Shown here: piece by piece, positions 46,410 to 58,981 of the stretch | Layout of the letters: each line of letters begins with the position of its first letter | How positions within the stretch are numbered: position 1 is the stretch's first letter | Source: Scatophagus argus | Lineage: Eukaryota; Chordata; Actinopteri; Scatophagidae | DNA: 64,000 nt | Direction of reading: 5' to 3' | NCBI RefSeq assembly: GCF_020382885.2 | Contig: NC_058497.1 | Location: 23,490,330-23,554,329 of the forward strand | Position numbers and translations under genes: made by a program | Notes under the pieces: model-generated | What the model saw: the letters and a program-made list of their open reading frames with translations, nothing else | What the model was told of the DNA's origin: nothing | Database searches by the model: none

Positions 46410-48563
46410 ATGGCGGCATACGGTGCTGAACGGTGGTTGGATGCCTTACCAAACCATGGCATTTTCAAAAAAATACGACAGAACCTGAGTCTGGATTCCA
46501 GCGCAAATGAAAGGGGGGCCGCTAAAAACCTCACCTTTTGTTTGGGTGCGGACTTCTTCGTGTGGGACGACGCAGACCGCGTGTTTTACACGACCAATTT
46601 GCGGCAGTTAAACTCGGAAGAGAGTAGCGGGAACTATCAAACACTGCTGTGTATTAACCCTCCTCTCTTCGAAGTGTGCCAGGTGTTGCTAAGTCCAACG
46701 CAGCACCACGTCGCTCTTATCGGCCAGCGGGGTGTCTCTGTGCTGGAGCTTCCTCTGCGGTGGGGCAAGAGGTCCGAATTCGAGGGTGGAAAGAGCGAAA
46801 TCAACTGCAAGACCATCCCGGTGGCGGAGCGCTTCTTCACCAGCTCGCCGTCGGTGAATCTGCGGCAGGCTGCTTGGTACCCCAGCGAGGCCGACGAGCC
46901 CCACCTGGTGCTGCTCACATCCGACAACACAATTAGATTCTATGGTTTGAAGTCGCCCCAGACATTGGCCAAAGTCCTGCCAGTGTCGCAGTCGGAAGAT
47001 GACAGCAGCGTCCATCCTCCGGCCCGTTCCTACGCAGCATCTCTTGGAGAGATAGCGGTGGCGTTTGACTTCGGGCCCGTTACGTCGCCCCCTCGGCAGC
47101 TGACGGCACGGTGCTCCAAAGAACAGCTGGTCTACCCTCTGTACATCCTCTACGAAAATGGGGAGACCTATCTGAGCTATACAAGCCAAGCAAACGGTCT
47201 GAGCATAAGTAAACCCGTTGGACCCCTGCCGATGTATCCTGCAGCAGAAGATAACTACGGCTACGATGCTTGCGCCATTCTGTGCCTGCCGTGTGTTCCC
47301 GGTATCCTGGTCATCGCCACAGAAACTGGCACGCTGTATCACTGTGTGGTGTTGGAGTCTGAGGAAGAGGAGGAGGCGGGGGCAGTGGAAAAGTGGATCC
47401 GAGGCTCAGAGGTGGTGCCGGCTCTCTACGTGTTTGAGTGTGTCGAGCTAGAGCTCACCCTCAAAGTAGCCACAGGAGAGGATGAGGAGCCTCAAGAGTT
47501 TGATTTCACCTGCCCGATCAGACTGCACAGGGACCCTCTGTGCCAGCACAGGTATCACTGCACCCACGAAGCAGGAGTACACAGTGTGGGGCTAATCTGG
47601 GTCAACAAGCTGCAGAAGTTCCTCCAGTCAAATGAGGAGGATAAGGACAGTCTCCAGGAGCTGGCTGCTGAGAAGCGATGTATTGTAGAGCACATTCTTT
47701 GTACCAGACCGCTACCGACCAGTCAGTCGGCTCCGGTCCGTGGCTTTTTGATTTTGTCTGACCTTTCCTTGGGCGCCACCATGATCTGCATCACCAGCAC
47801 CTATGAAAGCATTCTGTTGCCCTTGCTAAGCTCCATTCGCCCCCCCTCCCCTCCCCTGCTTTGTTCCAGTCCGGGTCCAGGCTCTGGTAGCTCCCCTCTA
47901 CGCGGGCTGGCTGACAACTCCTTCGAGCAGCACATCCGGAACATCTTGGCCCGAAGCTCCACCAATCCTCTTGTGCTTAAGGCTGGGGACAAGGACACAT
48001 CACCACCCCCTTCGGAGTGTCTGCAGCTCCTCAGCAGGGCCACACAGGTCTTCAGCGAGGAGTACATTCTCAAGCAGGACTTGGCCCGTGAAGAGATGCA
48101 GAGGAGGGTGAAACTCCTGACAGGTCAGAAGAACAAGCAGCTGGAGGAGCTGGCTCTGTGCAAGGAGGAGAGGATGAGTCTGACAGAGGCAGCCGAGAGG
48201 TTGGCTGATAAGTACGAAGATGCAAAGTATCGTCAGGAGACCATTATGAACAGGGTCAAAAGAGTACTGGGCAGCCTGCAAAGCCAACTGCCTATACTGT
48301 CAAACAGTGAAAAGGAAATGAAGAAGGAGCTGCAAACCATCAGCGATCAACTGAAGCACCTGGACAACTGCATCAAACAGGTGAACATGAAGATGGAGTA
48401 CCAGAAGACACAAGTGGACAAGGAAGCGCCTGCAGCCAGGACAACAGTGTCACTCAATGCCCAACAGAAGAAGGTTGTTCAGGATGTCCTCAGACAACAG
48501 GGACAGCAAATTGGTGACATGATGAAACAAATCAAAGACATCAAAAATCATATCAGTTTCTAG
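46410..48563 (+). CDS. nup88: Nucleoporin 88, complete single-exon gene
   Basis: Cytoplasmic-face nuclear-pore protein that anchors the NUP214/NUP62 complex and CRM1 (family knowledge). One uninterrupted frame of 718 codons encodes 717 residues (human 741) with no stop, frameshift or splice site needed. The N-terminal two thirds match the NUP88 beta-propeller: [78 protein letters not shown]. The C-terminal ~180 residues are coiled coil from LLSRATQVF to the end IKNHISF. The start MAAYGAERW at 46410 mirrors the human MAAAEG start; upstream in-frame sequence has only TTG. Conserved NUP88 genes I know of have many introns, so this intronless copy is probably a retrogene. It looks fully coding and under constraint. 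Confidence 0.95.
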   Translation: MAAYGAERWLDALPNHGIFKKIRQNLSLDSSANERGAAKNLTFCLGADFFVWDDADRVFYTTNLRQLNSEESSGNYQTLLCINPPLFEVCQVLLSPTQHHVALIGQRGVSVLELPLRWGKRSEFEGGKSEINCKTIPVAERFFTSSPSVNLRQAAWYPSEADEPHLVLLTSDNTIRFYGLKSPQTLAKVLPVSQSEDDSSVHPPARSYAASLGEIAVAFDFGPVTSPPRQLTARCSKEQLVYPLYILYENGETYLSYTSQANGLSISKPVGPLPMYPAAEDNYGYDACAILCLPCVPGILVIATETGTLYHCVVLESEEEEEAGAVEKWIRGSEVVPALYVFECVELELTLKVATGEDEEPQEFDFTCPIRLHRDPLCQHRYHCTHEAGVHSVGLIWVNKLQKFLQSNEEDKDSLQELAAEKRCIVEHILCTRPLPTSQSAPVRGFLILSDLSLGATMICITSTYESILLPLLSSIRPPSPPLLCSSPGPGSGSSPLRGLADNSFEQHIRNILARSSTNPLVLKAGDKDTSPPPSECLQLLSRATQVFSEEYILKQDLAREEMQRRVKLLTGQKNKQLEELALCKEERMSLTEAAERLADKYEDAKYRQETIMNRVKRVLGSLQSQLPILSNSEKEMKKELQTISDQLKHLDNCIKQVNMKMEYQKTQVDKEAPAARTTVSLNAQQKKVVQDVLRQQGQQIGDMMKQIKDIKNHISF

Positions 48564-49108
48564 GGACTGCAGTGATCAGAAGAAATGTTTTGGAAACAGC
48601 TGGGGATTATCGCTCAAATGTGTTTTTGACTACACTTATTAAATCTTGCTTAACTGAAATCTATTTTGTATACACTGATCAGTTGACCTTTGATACTACG
48701 TGTTTTGTCTCTTAATAACTATACAATAGCTTTTCCTTTTTGTCTTGCATAACATATTTGCATATTTGTTTACATGGCTTTCTGAATGTGAAGGTTTCAG
48801 TCTGTGCTTTTGTCAGAGCACAATATGCTTTGTGTAGGCAGGGAAAATGGGAAATATTTTGAGCATATATATTTTCAACATTCTCATTGTTTGGATTAAT
48901 TAAAAAAAATTAAAGTTCTCTCTAACTAACTTTTATCATTTGTGAGAAATTATATCAACCAGTTACTATTATCCAAGATAATTTATTTATTTATTTTTTT
49001 AAAAAAGGTGAAATTAGAAGATCATTTAAAAACAGACTTACTTCAGTATAATCTTCCTAAAATAAAAATGCATGTTAAATATACTGCAAAGGCGGAGAGG
49101 GGGATTTT
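48564..49108 (+). other. nup88: nup88 3' flank
   Basis: ATTAAA (variant poly(A) signal) lies at 48638-48643. An A-rich AATTAAAAAAAATTAAAG occurs near 48897-48915. No coding sequence. The A-rich tract could be a worn retroposition tail, but the DNA is generally AT-rich, so this is weak. Confidence 0.45.
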
Positions 49109-49512
49109 AAAGGATAACTTCGCATTTTTCAGTTTGCATACAGACACATGAATGTTGTTCATGTGTCTGTATGCAAACTGAAAACTGTTAGTTGCTGATT
49201 GTTATTCCCTCTGGCCTTGAAGAGCTTCCTTCCAACTGCAACTCCAGAAGAGAAATCGAAGTCCACAGCCCTCGTTTCATCCGGCACTGTGTATTAGAAA
49301 CACTGGGCCGAAGTTGCGTCTGTAAGATAACCACTCGATTTGTCCAACCTGTCAGTTTCCAGTGAATATGAAAAAGCTGTTTTGCACAAAAGGATGACAC
49401 ATCATGAATGATTTCAGTGCCAATGTGGGCACTAGGAACAACTACAGCAACCAGTAACATTGTCAACATATTACATACACCACAAATTAGAAAATACACA
49501 AACTTATCCTTT
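49109..49512. mobile_element. Small non-autonomous inverted-repeat element (MITE-like)
   Basis: Ends AAAGGATAACTT (49109-49120) and AACTTATCCTTT (49501-49512) are reverse complements with one mismatch. The 404-bp interior has no transposase. The left end contains a perfect 27-bp hairpin. No convincing target-site duplication was identified, and no family name is proposed. Confidence 0.6.
49126..49184. repeat. Perfect 27-bp stem with 5-base loop
   Basis: Arm 49126-49152 (TTTTCAGTTTGCATACAGAC...) and arm 49158-49184 are exact reverse complements around TGTTG. It sits at the left end of the MITE-like element. Either strand's RNA would fold into a miRNA-precursor-sized hairpin, though with no mismatches. 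Confidence 0.92.
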
Positions 49513-50500
49513 ACAGCTGTGTGCCTCCAGTCTGCCATCTACAGTTGGGCAGTGTTGTGTGCAGTTTCAGTGTAAGGTTGCCAGGAATCGTGAATCCACC
49601 AGATGTCACTCCTCTCCAGAGTTGATGACCTCAGTTTTGTCTTTCATGGCAGGTTTGCTGGTGAGGAATTCCCCACGTAAACACAGAGTGACGTACACGG
49701 GGACCCCGGTTTCACTGAGTAAGCTTCGTCGTTGGGGATGTTTGGTGTTTGTTGTGGGGATCCTCTGCTGTAACTTGGGCCTCCACCCCACTGATGTAGC
49801 AGCACTGTGTCCCTTGATCTGAGCATCACATTTTTGGCATGGTTTATGATTCAGCAGATTATTTATGTAACAGAAGGGCGTTGTTTAAACTGATATGGGG
49901 ATTTTTTTAAGGCAAGGCTAGAAAATACAGACAAAGTCAGCTTAAGTTAATGCATGATCAGGACATTTCAGCTACCTTCAGTGAATTTTGTCACTTTACT
50001 TTTTTCCCCCACATATCACCTCCCTCTTTCTCTCTCACACAGAAATACACTGGAGAGGGTGTGGTGTGCTGCAGGTCCAGCTCAGAAACTCTCCAAATAG
50101 GGGATGTTGTTCAGTCTTTCATAAAGGTACAGTGTCTAGATCCTGTGCGTGAGCCTGAGGAAACTTAGCGGACCCTAGGAAAGGAGATATTAATAACTCC
50201 TGGGCCAGCCCACCACATTCTTCATATGTGAGTCACTGTAAGGCAGAGAGCAGGGAGGAAAGGACTGCTTTGCCTCTGCTTCTCATTTGTGTTTCTTTCC
50301 ACGGAGGGGTGGAACAGAAGAGGGAGGCTGGAAGGCCACCCCTTCTTCTGCGAACCATGAAAGCCTTATGTGCGCTACACGGGACACATTTTTGTGCTCA
50401 CACTGCATGGTTTACACACAGCAAAAGTACTTACAGACATGTTTAGTGAAGGAGTGAATGTGGAAGTTGATAGGGATGAGGGGGGTGGGCTGTATTTAAC

Positions 50501-50533
<33 letters not shown>

Positions 50534-50739
50534 AAGGCTTCAGATGGTGGGAATGAGGGGAGAGAGCCTTGGAAAATGGTGGTATGGGGACTTGGCAGGG
50601 GAGAGTGTGACTCACTGTTTATCTGGTCTGTCACCGAGAGACCGAGTGAGCTTGATAGAAAAGAAAATCTTGTTAAATAAGAGTGCCAAATCAAATCCAC
50701 TCAGCTATTACTTCTTGTGCTTTATTTTTTTTTTTGGGG
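49513..50739. other. Intergenic, no established gene
   Basis: A TG/AG microsatellite lies at about 50503-50533. Two stretches have splice-like edges on the + strand (about 49652-49800 and 50043-50126, see findings), but no known protein matches either. Otherwise nothing recognisable. Confidence 0.4.
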
Positions 50740-51015
50740 CAGTCGTGGATCAGCGGTTAGGGTGTCGGACCCGTAACCGGTGGATCGCTGGTTCGATTCC
50801 CCGTCCCGGTGTCCATGGCTGAGGTACCCTTGAGCAAGGTACCTAACCCCCACTGCTCCCCGGGCGCTGCACGCGGTCGCCCACTGCCCCGGGTTTGCTG
50901 TGTGTGTGTGCACGTCACTTGGGTGGGTTAAATGCAGAGAACAAATTTCGTTGGAGTGAGTTCCCTCCAATGACAAAATATGTCACTTTAATCACTTTAA
51001 TCACTTTAATCACTT
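50740..51015 (+). mobile_element. tRNA-derived SINE, near-identical to the copy at 40061-40328
   Basis: A tRNA-like head starting AGTCGTGGATCAGCGGTT is followed by B box GGTTCGATTCC, a body including CCCCACTGCTCCCCGGGCGC, and a tail of three CACTTTAAT units at about 50985-51015. The body seems identical to the minus-strand copy 10 kb away. A T-run precedes it (about 50724-50735). Confidence 0.85.
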
Positions 51016-51104
51016 ATGCTCAAGTCACTCCATGTTTACCAGCTTTTGTAGGAACTTTTAACTTACAAACGGGTCACTAAAGAGATGAGACACAGTCAGG
51101 GAAT

Positions 51105-51850
51105 TTTATTTGGTTATAAGAACAGTTGGTGGAGCTGTGTACAGTAGTCAGTAATACATCATTCAGTCTAGTTGAAAAGTTCACCTCAGCATGTTCTTGT
51201 TTAAAACTCCTGCACATACAAAACAACAGCAACAGTTACAAAAATAATATATAAAGTGTATGCACAAAGTTGTCATGTAAAGCAACAGAGTGAAATGCAT
51301 TCAGGTTATTAGATTTGCGCTGCCAGTTTGATTTTAAAATGTTGTTTTTAAAAAACTCATTTGAGCAATATACATCTTTGTATAAGAATCTGTAGACCAC
51401 ACACTCACTGGAAAGCCCACACCTCAAATAGCATAACCCTACAAACGATCTCCTGTGTAATACTGGGACGCTCAAATAAATGCTGAATACTGTTCAGACT
51501 CTGTTTGCTTCTGCTCAGCAAACACAAGAAGATATATTTTTGAAGCTCGTCATAAAAAAAGCTAAATTTGAAGAGTCCAAGATGCGAAGCAACCAGACCC
51601 GTGTGACTCCTTAATACGTAATCATTTGCAGTAAGCTCTCTAGTCTCAGAGGATTGACTTACATTTCTAATACAGTATGTTCTATTGTGCACGGACGAAA
51701 TCAGTCTCGGAGGAAAAGCTGAACGCGTTAGGCTACAGACGACATTTTGACTTGGGTCTGGGGCGGGGGAAAACACAAGAGCAAATAAAAACAGTAGCAT
51801 AGGCGCGACAGCCAAAAGAGAAGAGTCTCTCCAGCGACTTTGTGACATGT
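51105..51850 (-). other. ehd2: ehd2 3'UTR
   Basis: From the ehd2 stop to the reverse-strand AATAAA printed as TTTATT at 51105-51110, about 745 bases. No coding potential. Confidence 0.6.
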
Positions 51851-54800
51851 CTATGCATCAGAACCCTTCTGCCTGCGTTTGGAGGGCGGGATCAGACGTG
51901 TAGGAAGCTCAGGGGGTAGACCGTGGCCCTCCAGCTTGACCTCGATCAGGTGGCTGGCCAGGGCGAACTCTTCGTCATCCAGCATACCATCGTGGTCCAG
52001 ATCCGACAGCTTCCAGATGCGACCCAGCACCGAGTTGGGCAGGCGGGAGCTCACCATCCAGTCCTTAGCCTTGGGGCCGCTCAGTTTCCCCTCATTGGGA
52101 GCGAGGTTATAGAAGATTTCATCATATTTGGGCTTGTCTTTGGTCACCACCCAATCCTCCTCATCTTCAAATTCCTCTCCGTTCTCCTCGGCAAAGGGGT
52201 CACCCTCGGTGAACGGTCCGGCACGGGTCCCAAGGAAGGCTCCACCCTGCACACCTGGTTGTTCGCCCGCTTCCAGCTCCTCCTGCCTCAGGAGGGGCAT
52301 CAGTTTGGCGATGTCAGAGGCGAGCAGCTCATCCAAGGCCGCCATCAGATTAGGCTTCAAGGTTTTGAACTTGGTGAAATCATGAACCATCAGTTGCTCC
52401 TTCAGAAAAGAGAACGGTAACATTGTGTGAGTCAGTAAAGTTGAAATGTAAACTCAGTAGTGGAAACAGACACAGACTCAGACTAACCTGCATCTTAGCA
52501 CAGTCTGGGAAGTCTCCAGCAGAAATGTTGTGCTGCAGCTGGATTTTAGAGAAAATAACTGGCAGCTGGTAGATCAGATTCTTCTTCTTGTTGTCCTTCC
52601 TGAAGACGGAAGGCATCTCCTGCTTCAGATAGCTGATGATGTGGGCGTGGACCTGGGATTCAGAAAAGCATACTAAAGGTTTTTAACACACAACTAACAT
52701 GACCAGAGCGCGGTAATTGCAACCTGTTAATAATCATTTACATGCTAAAAAAAACCCACCCTAACCAGGCGAGCCCTCTTGACCAGGTCGTTGAGCTTGC
52801 GTAAAGCCGCATTGCGAGGAAGGTTTTGGATGTCGGCAAACAGATCCTCCTCCTCCAGCTCAAACAGCTTACGGTTGTCCGTAACCATCAGCGGCTCTGA
52901 CCAGAAAGAGCCGATGTAGACTCGCAGAACCTCCGGGGTGCCGAACACTTTCCCCAGGGACCACATGAGAGCGCCGTACACTCGCATCAGCTGCTGGGTG
53001 CCCACCATGTCTGCCTTGTTGAGCACCACACGGAGCTTGTCTTCGTTTCCTTTCAGGGCGCCGATGGCCTCCGAGAACTCGTCGGATATCTCCAGTTTGT
53101 GAGCATCGAACAGCAGGATGATGCGGTCCACGCGCTCCGCAAACCAGCGCAGCACAGCTGGGAAGTCATAGCCTGATTGAACAGCAAAAGGGTTGAAGAC
53201 ATCGGTGTCCATAAAACTAAAGGTGCCGTATGCACTAAGCAAAAAGAGAGGCAGGAGAGGGGAGAAGGTCGACACAGACACAAACCCTTCACGCCTCTTA
53301 TCAGCTGCACAGGCACCAGGCCTTCAGTTTATACAACATAAAACAGCAATTCTTTGAGCTCTAATATGTAAACACAAGTCTACAAGTTTAACATGAGAAG
53401 TTATCATGTTTTTGAGTGACTTCTTCACCGGTACGAACATAATTATGCATGATGGTCATTTTCACCCAAATTACAAAAACCAGGTTTTCTGACATGGCAT
53501 ATTGCTTTTTGGATATCCATCTCTGGATGTTGTCTGTGCTGCTCACACAACTACCTGAAAGAAAATGAGCAGCATCGTCCCTTTAAAAACTTTGTCCCAG
53601 TTGCCCTGGATCTACCACAAACTTCACCGTGAGCTGAGTTTGGAATATCCAGAGAAACCGAAGCCCTCTTTCAGCCGTGACATGTTGAAGTTGAGTTTTT
53701 TTTTAATGTCATTTGTCAGGGCTGCGAGCACCGCAAACAACATTCCATTCACCTCCACCTAATTGGGGTGGAGGCATAAATCTCGCAGATGGATTTATTT
53801 TTTTTGTTTCTGTTTTTTGAAACCTCAGCAGATAAAACCAAAACTATCTGTGAGATAGCAGCAGTGCTAAGTGAGTACATATGTGTTTCATCATTTGGAC
53901 TCGTTAAACTTGTTAGCTGCTCATGCAGATTGACTTGAGCAATAATGAGTTACTTAATGCGTGGATGAATAGGAAAGTGAGAGACACTACAGTGACATGA
54001 TGATGATGATGAAAGTTATTTCTCAAAAGCACGTTCCTCAAGATGCGCTGATGGTGATTTTGTCTGCACTTTCTCTTTTCCTGGTTGTTATTTTGTGGCT
54101 GCTTGGTGATATTTTTTCTTGCCCAGCTGTCACATGGTGCTGTGGCAGAGCAAACTGGTCCCATGAGGTTAGCCAAGGCGTGCCAAGGAGATGAGTTTGT
54201 GAGCTGACGTTCAGGGATGTGTGTCTCTGCAGGACCCCCCATGCCCTCTCCTCACCTTTGCTGCTGCCTCTCTCACCTCGGCTCACTCTCTGCTTAGCAC
54301 CGGACAGGATCCCCGGCGTGTCAATAATGCTGATACTCTCCAAGACCTGGTTGGGCATCTGGGCGCACTGAAACCTATTTTCATCAGCAGACGGGGAGTT
54401 CAAAGAGTTCAGAGAGGTGATTTTTGTTTGAAACACTGACACTCGATTCTAAATCATGCGAAAAATGGTGAAGTCTTATCAAAGAAGCCAATGTGATCTA
54501 GGGAGCAGATTGGAGCCTGCCCTCTCCACACACCCCCACCCCTCCCACTGCAGACCATTGTGTGCAAGGAGGCCTCTCAATGCTGTGGGCTTCCTGAAGG
54601 AAAATGACCACTACTGCCAGAATCAAACAATAAGGCCTGCTAACGATGTGTGGCTTAGAACAACAGCACCACTTCCTGTGGCTTATGAGCTTAACGAGCC
54701 CACCGGCTCCCAGGACAGGAAGTCAAAGCAAAAGCAGAGACGCAAATACGTTCGCAAACACACCCTGCAGAGGGAGAGAGGGACTCTGCTGGAAAACTGG

Positions 54801-55880
54801 CATCACAAATCTCAAAGTAGAAGCCCAGTGACAGCACTGTACTCAATGTTCCCATCACGTGTGGCCTGCATGTCCATGTTTCTAAGCAGCTAACAGCACT
54901 TTATTAAAAAACATGCGACTTCTTTCTGGGTTTACATCAGTGGAAAAACATGCACAGAAATCTGGCAGCCCAAACCGTAAACAGAGCAAAAGAAAGAACT
55001 TCAGTGTCTCAAGGTTTCTCTTAGAGGTTCCCTAAGCCTCACAAAGTCTGTGACTTCATTTATTTATCTTTGCCCCGAAGGGCTGTGAAGCCCTCTGACC
55101 TCGTCTTTGAACTTGCGTACATCGCAGTTCCTGTCTGAGTACATTAGCTTTCATCACCCTCTTGGGTGATATCGCTTCCTTTCTCCGTTTTTCCACAAAT
55201 AAGGCAAGTGCCTCCCAGCTCTGAAATTTGGCACGAAGACTTGAAATTCCAAAGAGCTAAAAAACTTTCTGTTATCTCTCCTTCCCTATTTTCCCTCTCT
55301 TGCACAGTCTCTCCATTTCATACTGATCGTATGGCTCCCACACTGGAATCGTTACACAACACGCTGTGAACAAAGTCCCTGCTCTCACCTGTTAAGGAAG
55401 GTGTTTCCAAAAGGGTTGAGTTTACGGAAAGGCTTGTTGGGGTCTACAATAAGGGCGTTCCCGGGGATGACTCCTTCCACCTCCCCGTGCATGATGGCAG
55501 TGAAACAGTCAGTGGTAGGTTCAGGTCCCACCCTGCTTCCAGGAATATCCTGCTCCAGTAGATACCTGTCAGTCACACATATCGTCTGGTATTCACTCAA
55601 CAAGTATACAAAACTGAACAGTGAACAAATGTTTGATGCAGAGCTGTAGATGTTCTTACTTGATAAATGTTGTCTTTCCGGTGGAGTATTGTCCCACCAC
55701 CAACACCATAGGCTTGTTATCAAAGTCTGCATCCTCTAGACTGGCAGAGTGGAAATCATGGAAACCATAGTACTGCTCCAGAGGCAGGAGCTTCTTACGA
55801 TACAAGGACTTGAGCCCTTCTGTCACAGTGCGGATCACCTCAGGCGCCTTCTTCACATTTTTTCGCCCCCAGCGTGACAT
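51851..55880 (-). CDS. ehd2: EH-domain containing protein 2, dynamin-like membrane ATPase of caveolae
   Basis: Oligomeric ATPase that binds the caveolar neck and membrane tubules. Exons in transcript order: 55880-55660, 55565-55389, 54374-54277, 53172-52760, 52652-52488, 52399-51851; 1,623 nt, 540 residues (human 543). The G domain has the P-loop [13 protein letters not shown] and NKAD. The EHD2-type loop [14 protein letters not shown] is present, and the helical membrane-binding region follows. The C-terminal EH domain includes the EF-hand [13 protein letters not shown] and ends [11 protein letters not shown], typical of EHD2 rather than EHD1/3/4. [16 protein letters not shown] is the EH core. 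The family RFMCAQ reads RFQCAQ here. The first coding exon starts MSRWGRKN. bicra lies upstream in the same orientation, as in human 19q13. Confidence 0.95.
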
Positions 55881-58800
55881 GTTGATTGACTAATAAGATG
55901 ATAGGGAGCCTCTCAGAAAAAAAAAATGCTGTCAGAGTGTGTCTGTTTGTTTGGAGCCTTGCTTCCTGTGGCCAAACCTTGGAAAGCCTTCAGGTGTTTC
56001 CTGTATTTATGTGAACGCTGTTCACTTGTCCTTGAAGCGTCCTCTGCACACGCCGAGGGGAATGATAGGGCAGATGATAGGGCAGATGTCTCGTTTGAAG
56101 TCTGGATCTTCCCCTTTGAAATCAGCTGCCACACTGATAACTTTTAGCCCCTGAAATGCGGACAGAAACGGAGAAAAACAGAGATTAATCCGAATGGAGA
56201 AAAAGAGATGAATCCCGATGGGTCCAAAAAGCGTCTCAATGTTCTCGCATCTGGTGATAAAAGTCTGCCACAATGCCCGAGTAAAGATGTGGACTGTGGA
56301 GTAAGCTTCAGCCCACCAGGAGTCTGCCAAGCATTGTCAGTGCTTGCCTGGAAAAAGTTAGTGTTCACGATGGAAAACTTGCAAACCCAGCCCAGCGTCA
56401 GGATTTGCACAGGCACAGCTCATTTCTTTACAGTCAAAGGAGCAAGACATTCCTTTCATCCCCAGCAGTTCGTCTCAGTGGAACATGAATTACATGACTT
56501 AATTGTTCATGTAAGGGAAAGACCTTGTAGACAGCAGACTACACATGGAAAAACAAATTTAACCCTTGAGTAACAATCTTTTTTTTTTGTTTTTTTTAAA
56601 CTGTCGTCTACAGAAACAGTGGATTAGAAAGTGAGTCATTATTAGAAGCAGACAGCCACAAAGGCAAGAAGCATGTCAGCAGAGGTTAACTCATCAGTGG
56701 AGAGCTTCTTTATTGCAAATCCTATTTAAACATGGATGAAAAAAAAAAAGAAAATTTGCCCGGGGGAGAAAAGGCAGCACAGTCCTGACATGTCATAAGA
56801 CCAGTGTGGAAGGAGTTCTAGTCAAAATGGCGAACCCTGCAGACCTACAGAAGAGACATTAAATATAATTTGACTGCCATTACATAAAGAAGTACTGTGA
56901 CGGCCAAACTGTACGAGCAAAAGTTACAGGCTTCTTGAGTGAAATCAAAAGTGTGGCCAAGGTGCTGGGATCAATTTCTAAAGTTTAAGGATGGTGAAAA
57001 ATGCCTTGTGGGTTCATGTACCACAGTTGCAACACGGTTTTGGACTCAGAACGAGAAATGTAACATGCAGGAGCAACAAGTATCAGAGAGGTCACAGCCT
57101 GCTTTAATGACGGAGAAGAGACGGAAAGTTCGCGATTTCATGAATTCTGAAGCTGAGCTGTGATCTTTGCATCATGATAAACAATCAAGGGTCATTTTCC
57201 TCTACCGTATCACGGTCTGGCCACACATATTTAAGTAAAAATCTGAATACAAGCTGATCATTACAGCCATTTAAAGGTAAAAAGCAGTATTTACCACGTT
57301 ATTATGGAGAAAGCAGAGACTTCTTCAAGCACCTTGAGCTCGCCCTTCTCTCCAGTCTTGCCCTCTGGAGCGCTTGGAAAATATTTTGACTTGAGGACAC
57401 AAAAACAGTCAGTCTCTTGGAGGAGCTGCTGCTACATGCATGGGTGTACCTCTGACAGCAAATAGGAAGCCTGAGTGGAGCGCCAACGCAGCGAGATTAC
57501 AGAGGATCGTTCTTCTCCAGGGTTTAATGCATTTCAGATGAGCTCCAGATCTGGCAAAGATCCTTACTCTGCTTGCTGAAAGAGCGTAAGGCAAACACTG
57601 AGACACACACACACACCACACTGAGGATAAGTTTTCTCACCCGTTGCTTGCTTCTCCTAGTTTTAACACACCTCCTCTTCCAGGGATGCCTGGCAACGCT
57701 GTGGGCAACAATGACACTCTGCTCAGGGCAGGGATGGTCTGCGTTGTGGTCAGAAGGCGTGGATCTGGAGGAGAGGCGTGGTGGTGGTGGTGGTGGGGGG
57801 TGTGAATAAATAATTTGGGTGGAGTCGTATTTTTTTCTTTTTCATCCTCACATGACATAACTTCACTGTATCCTTGTGCATATTTTAGATAAACACAACC
57901 TCATGCTGCACCCTTCCAGCTGTGGCCTCTTAACTCCTCCATGTTTTTCTTTCTACTGAGCCTACTGTAACATGTCATAGGGTTTACAGATGTGACAGTT
58001 TCCCCTCATCACTCTAAACTCTCTCGCTCCTCCCAAACTCTGTGAACCCTTTGGTCGACAAAGCGCACATACCAGCTCGACTTTTCCACTTCCAAGCACC
58101 ACCTGCTGGCTGTCTGATGGAGAACACACCCCACGATCTCCTCCCCGCTACCATACGGTTCTCCTCAATCACCATTAGTCATCCGCAAGAATGTACCGTG
58201 CGGGTCAGGAATAACCATCGACAATGCTGGACAAATGGCTAGAGCACATGCAATGTTTCATAAAAGAAGCAAGGTTTAATTTACAGTTTTACTAAATGTA
58301 CATTTCTTTTTAAAAAGTGTCATTATACACAATAAATACAATACAAAATTAATCTGTAATACTATACTTCAAATTCTCTTACGGTCTTTTTGTACATTAT
58401 TATTGTTCCTTTTTCCATTTCAATGCTTGTGCTGTGTTTGTGTTTGAATTGTCCACCAGGCTTAAAGAAAAAAAAAAAAAAGACAAAGAAAAAACACACA
58501 GGAGAGGCAGGGATACAGTGGCAGAAAGAGGAAACAGACTGAGAACACAGAAATCGACGGTTAAAACTGGCCTGCCCCCTGCTGACTGAAATGCAGAAGG
58601 TCCACCTAACGTGGCATCAAAAGCAACAGGAGAGGAACAGGAGGAGGAGGAGGAGGAGGAACAGGAGGAGGAGGAGGAGAAGGAGGAGGAGGACAACAGG
58701 GGTGACAGTGGGGCAGGTGTGCATGAGGGTCTGCTCTAAAAACAAGAACCTGTAAAATCATGTGACATTGGAAGCAGGACAGAGATGAATTTCCATACAT

Positions 58801-58981
58801 TTCATTTACATCTTGACAGCACCTAAGAGCTGTCAAAAGGATAACAACTTCATTTTCAAAGTGATTTTCTCAACATGTTTCACTTTAAAATACATGATAT
58901 GAAAAGGAGGCCAAGACCAACTGATTTTGACAATCACAGACAGAAAGCAGTTGTCTTGTGAGCAGTAACTGAGCCTTCAGC
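55881..58981 (-). other. ehd2 upstream region / bicra downstream spacer
   Basis: No coding exon recognised on either strand. It likely holds the ehd2 promoter and any non-coding first exon. A CCGCATTTCAG acceptor-like site (minus strand, near 56150-56160) could bound one. A short tandem duplication (ATGATAGGGCAG twice) is at about 56065-56092. (GTG)n-like sequence lies at about 57779-57797, and a GGA microsatellite at 58635-58692. Confidence 0.45.
58635..58692. repeat. (GGA)n microsatellite
   Basis: Interrupted GGA/AGG units, broken by ACA and AGA triplets, about 290 bases beyond the inferred bicra poly(A) signal. The poly-Ser/Pro open frames across it are low-complexity artefacts. Confidence 0.85.

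Noticed and set aside
46689-47342. 217-codon minus-strand frame opposite nup88
   Set aside because: Antisense shadow of a GC-balanced coding sequence; no family resemblance and no splice context.
53565-54893. Several 60-145 codon frames inside ehd2 introns
   Set aside because: They lie in introns 2 and 3 of ehd2, match nothing known and have no splice support.
58400-58836. Ser-rich and Pro-rich frames over the GGA microsatellite
   Set aside because: Low-complexity translation artefact downstream of bicra.
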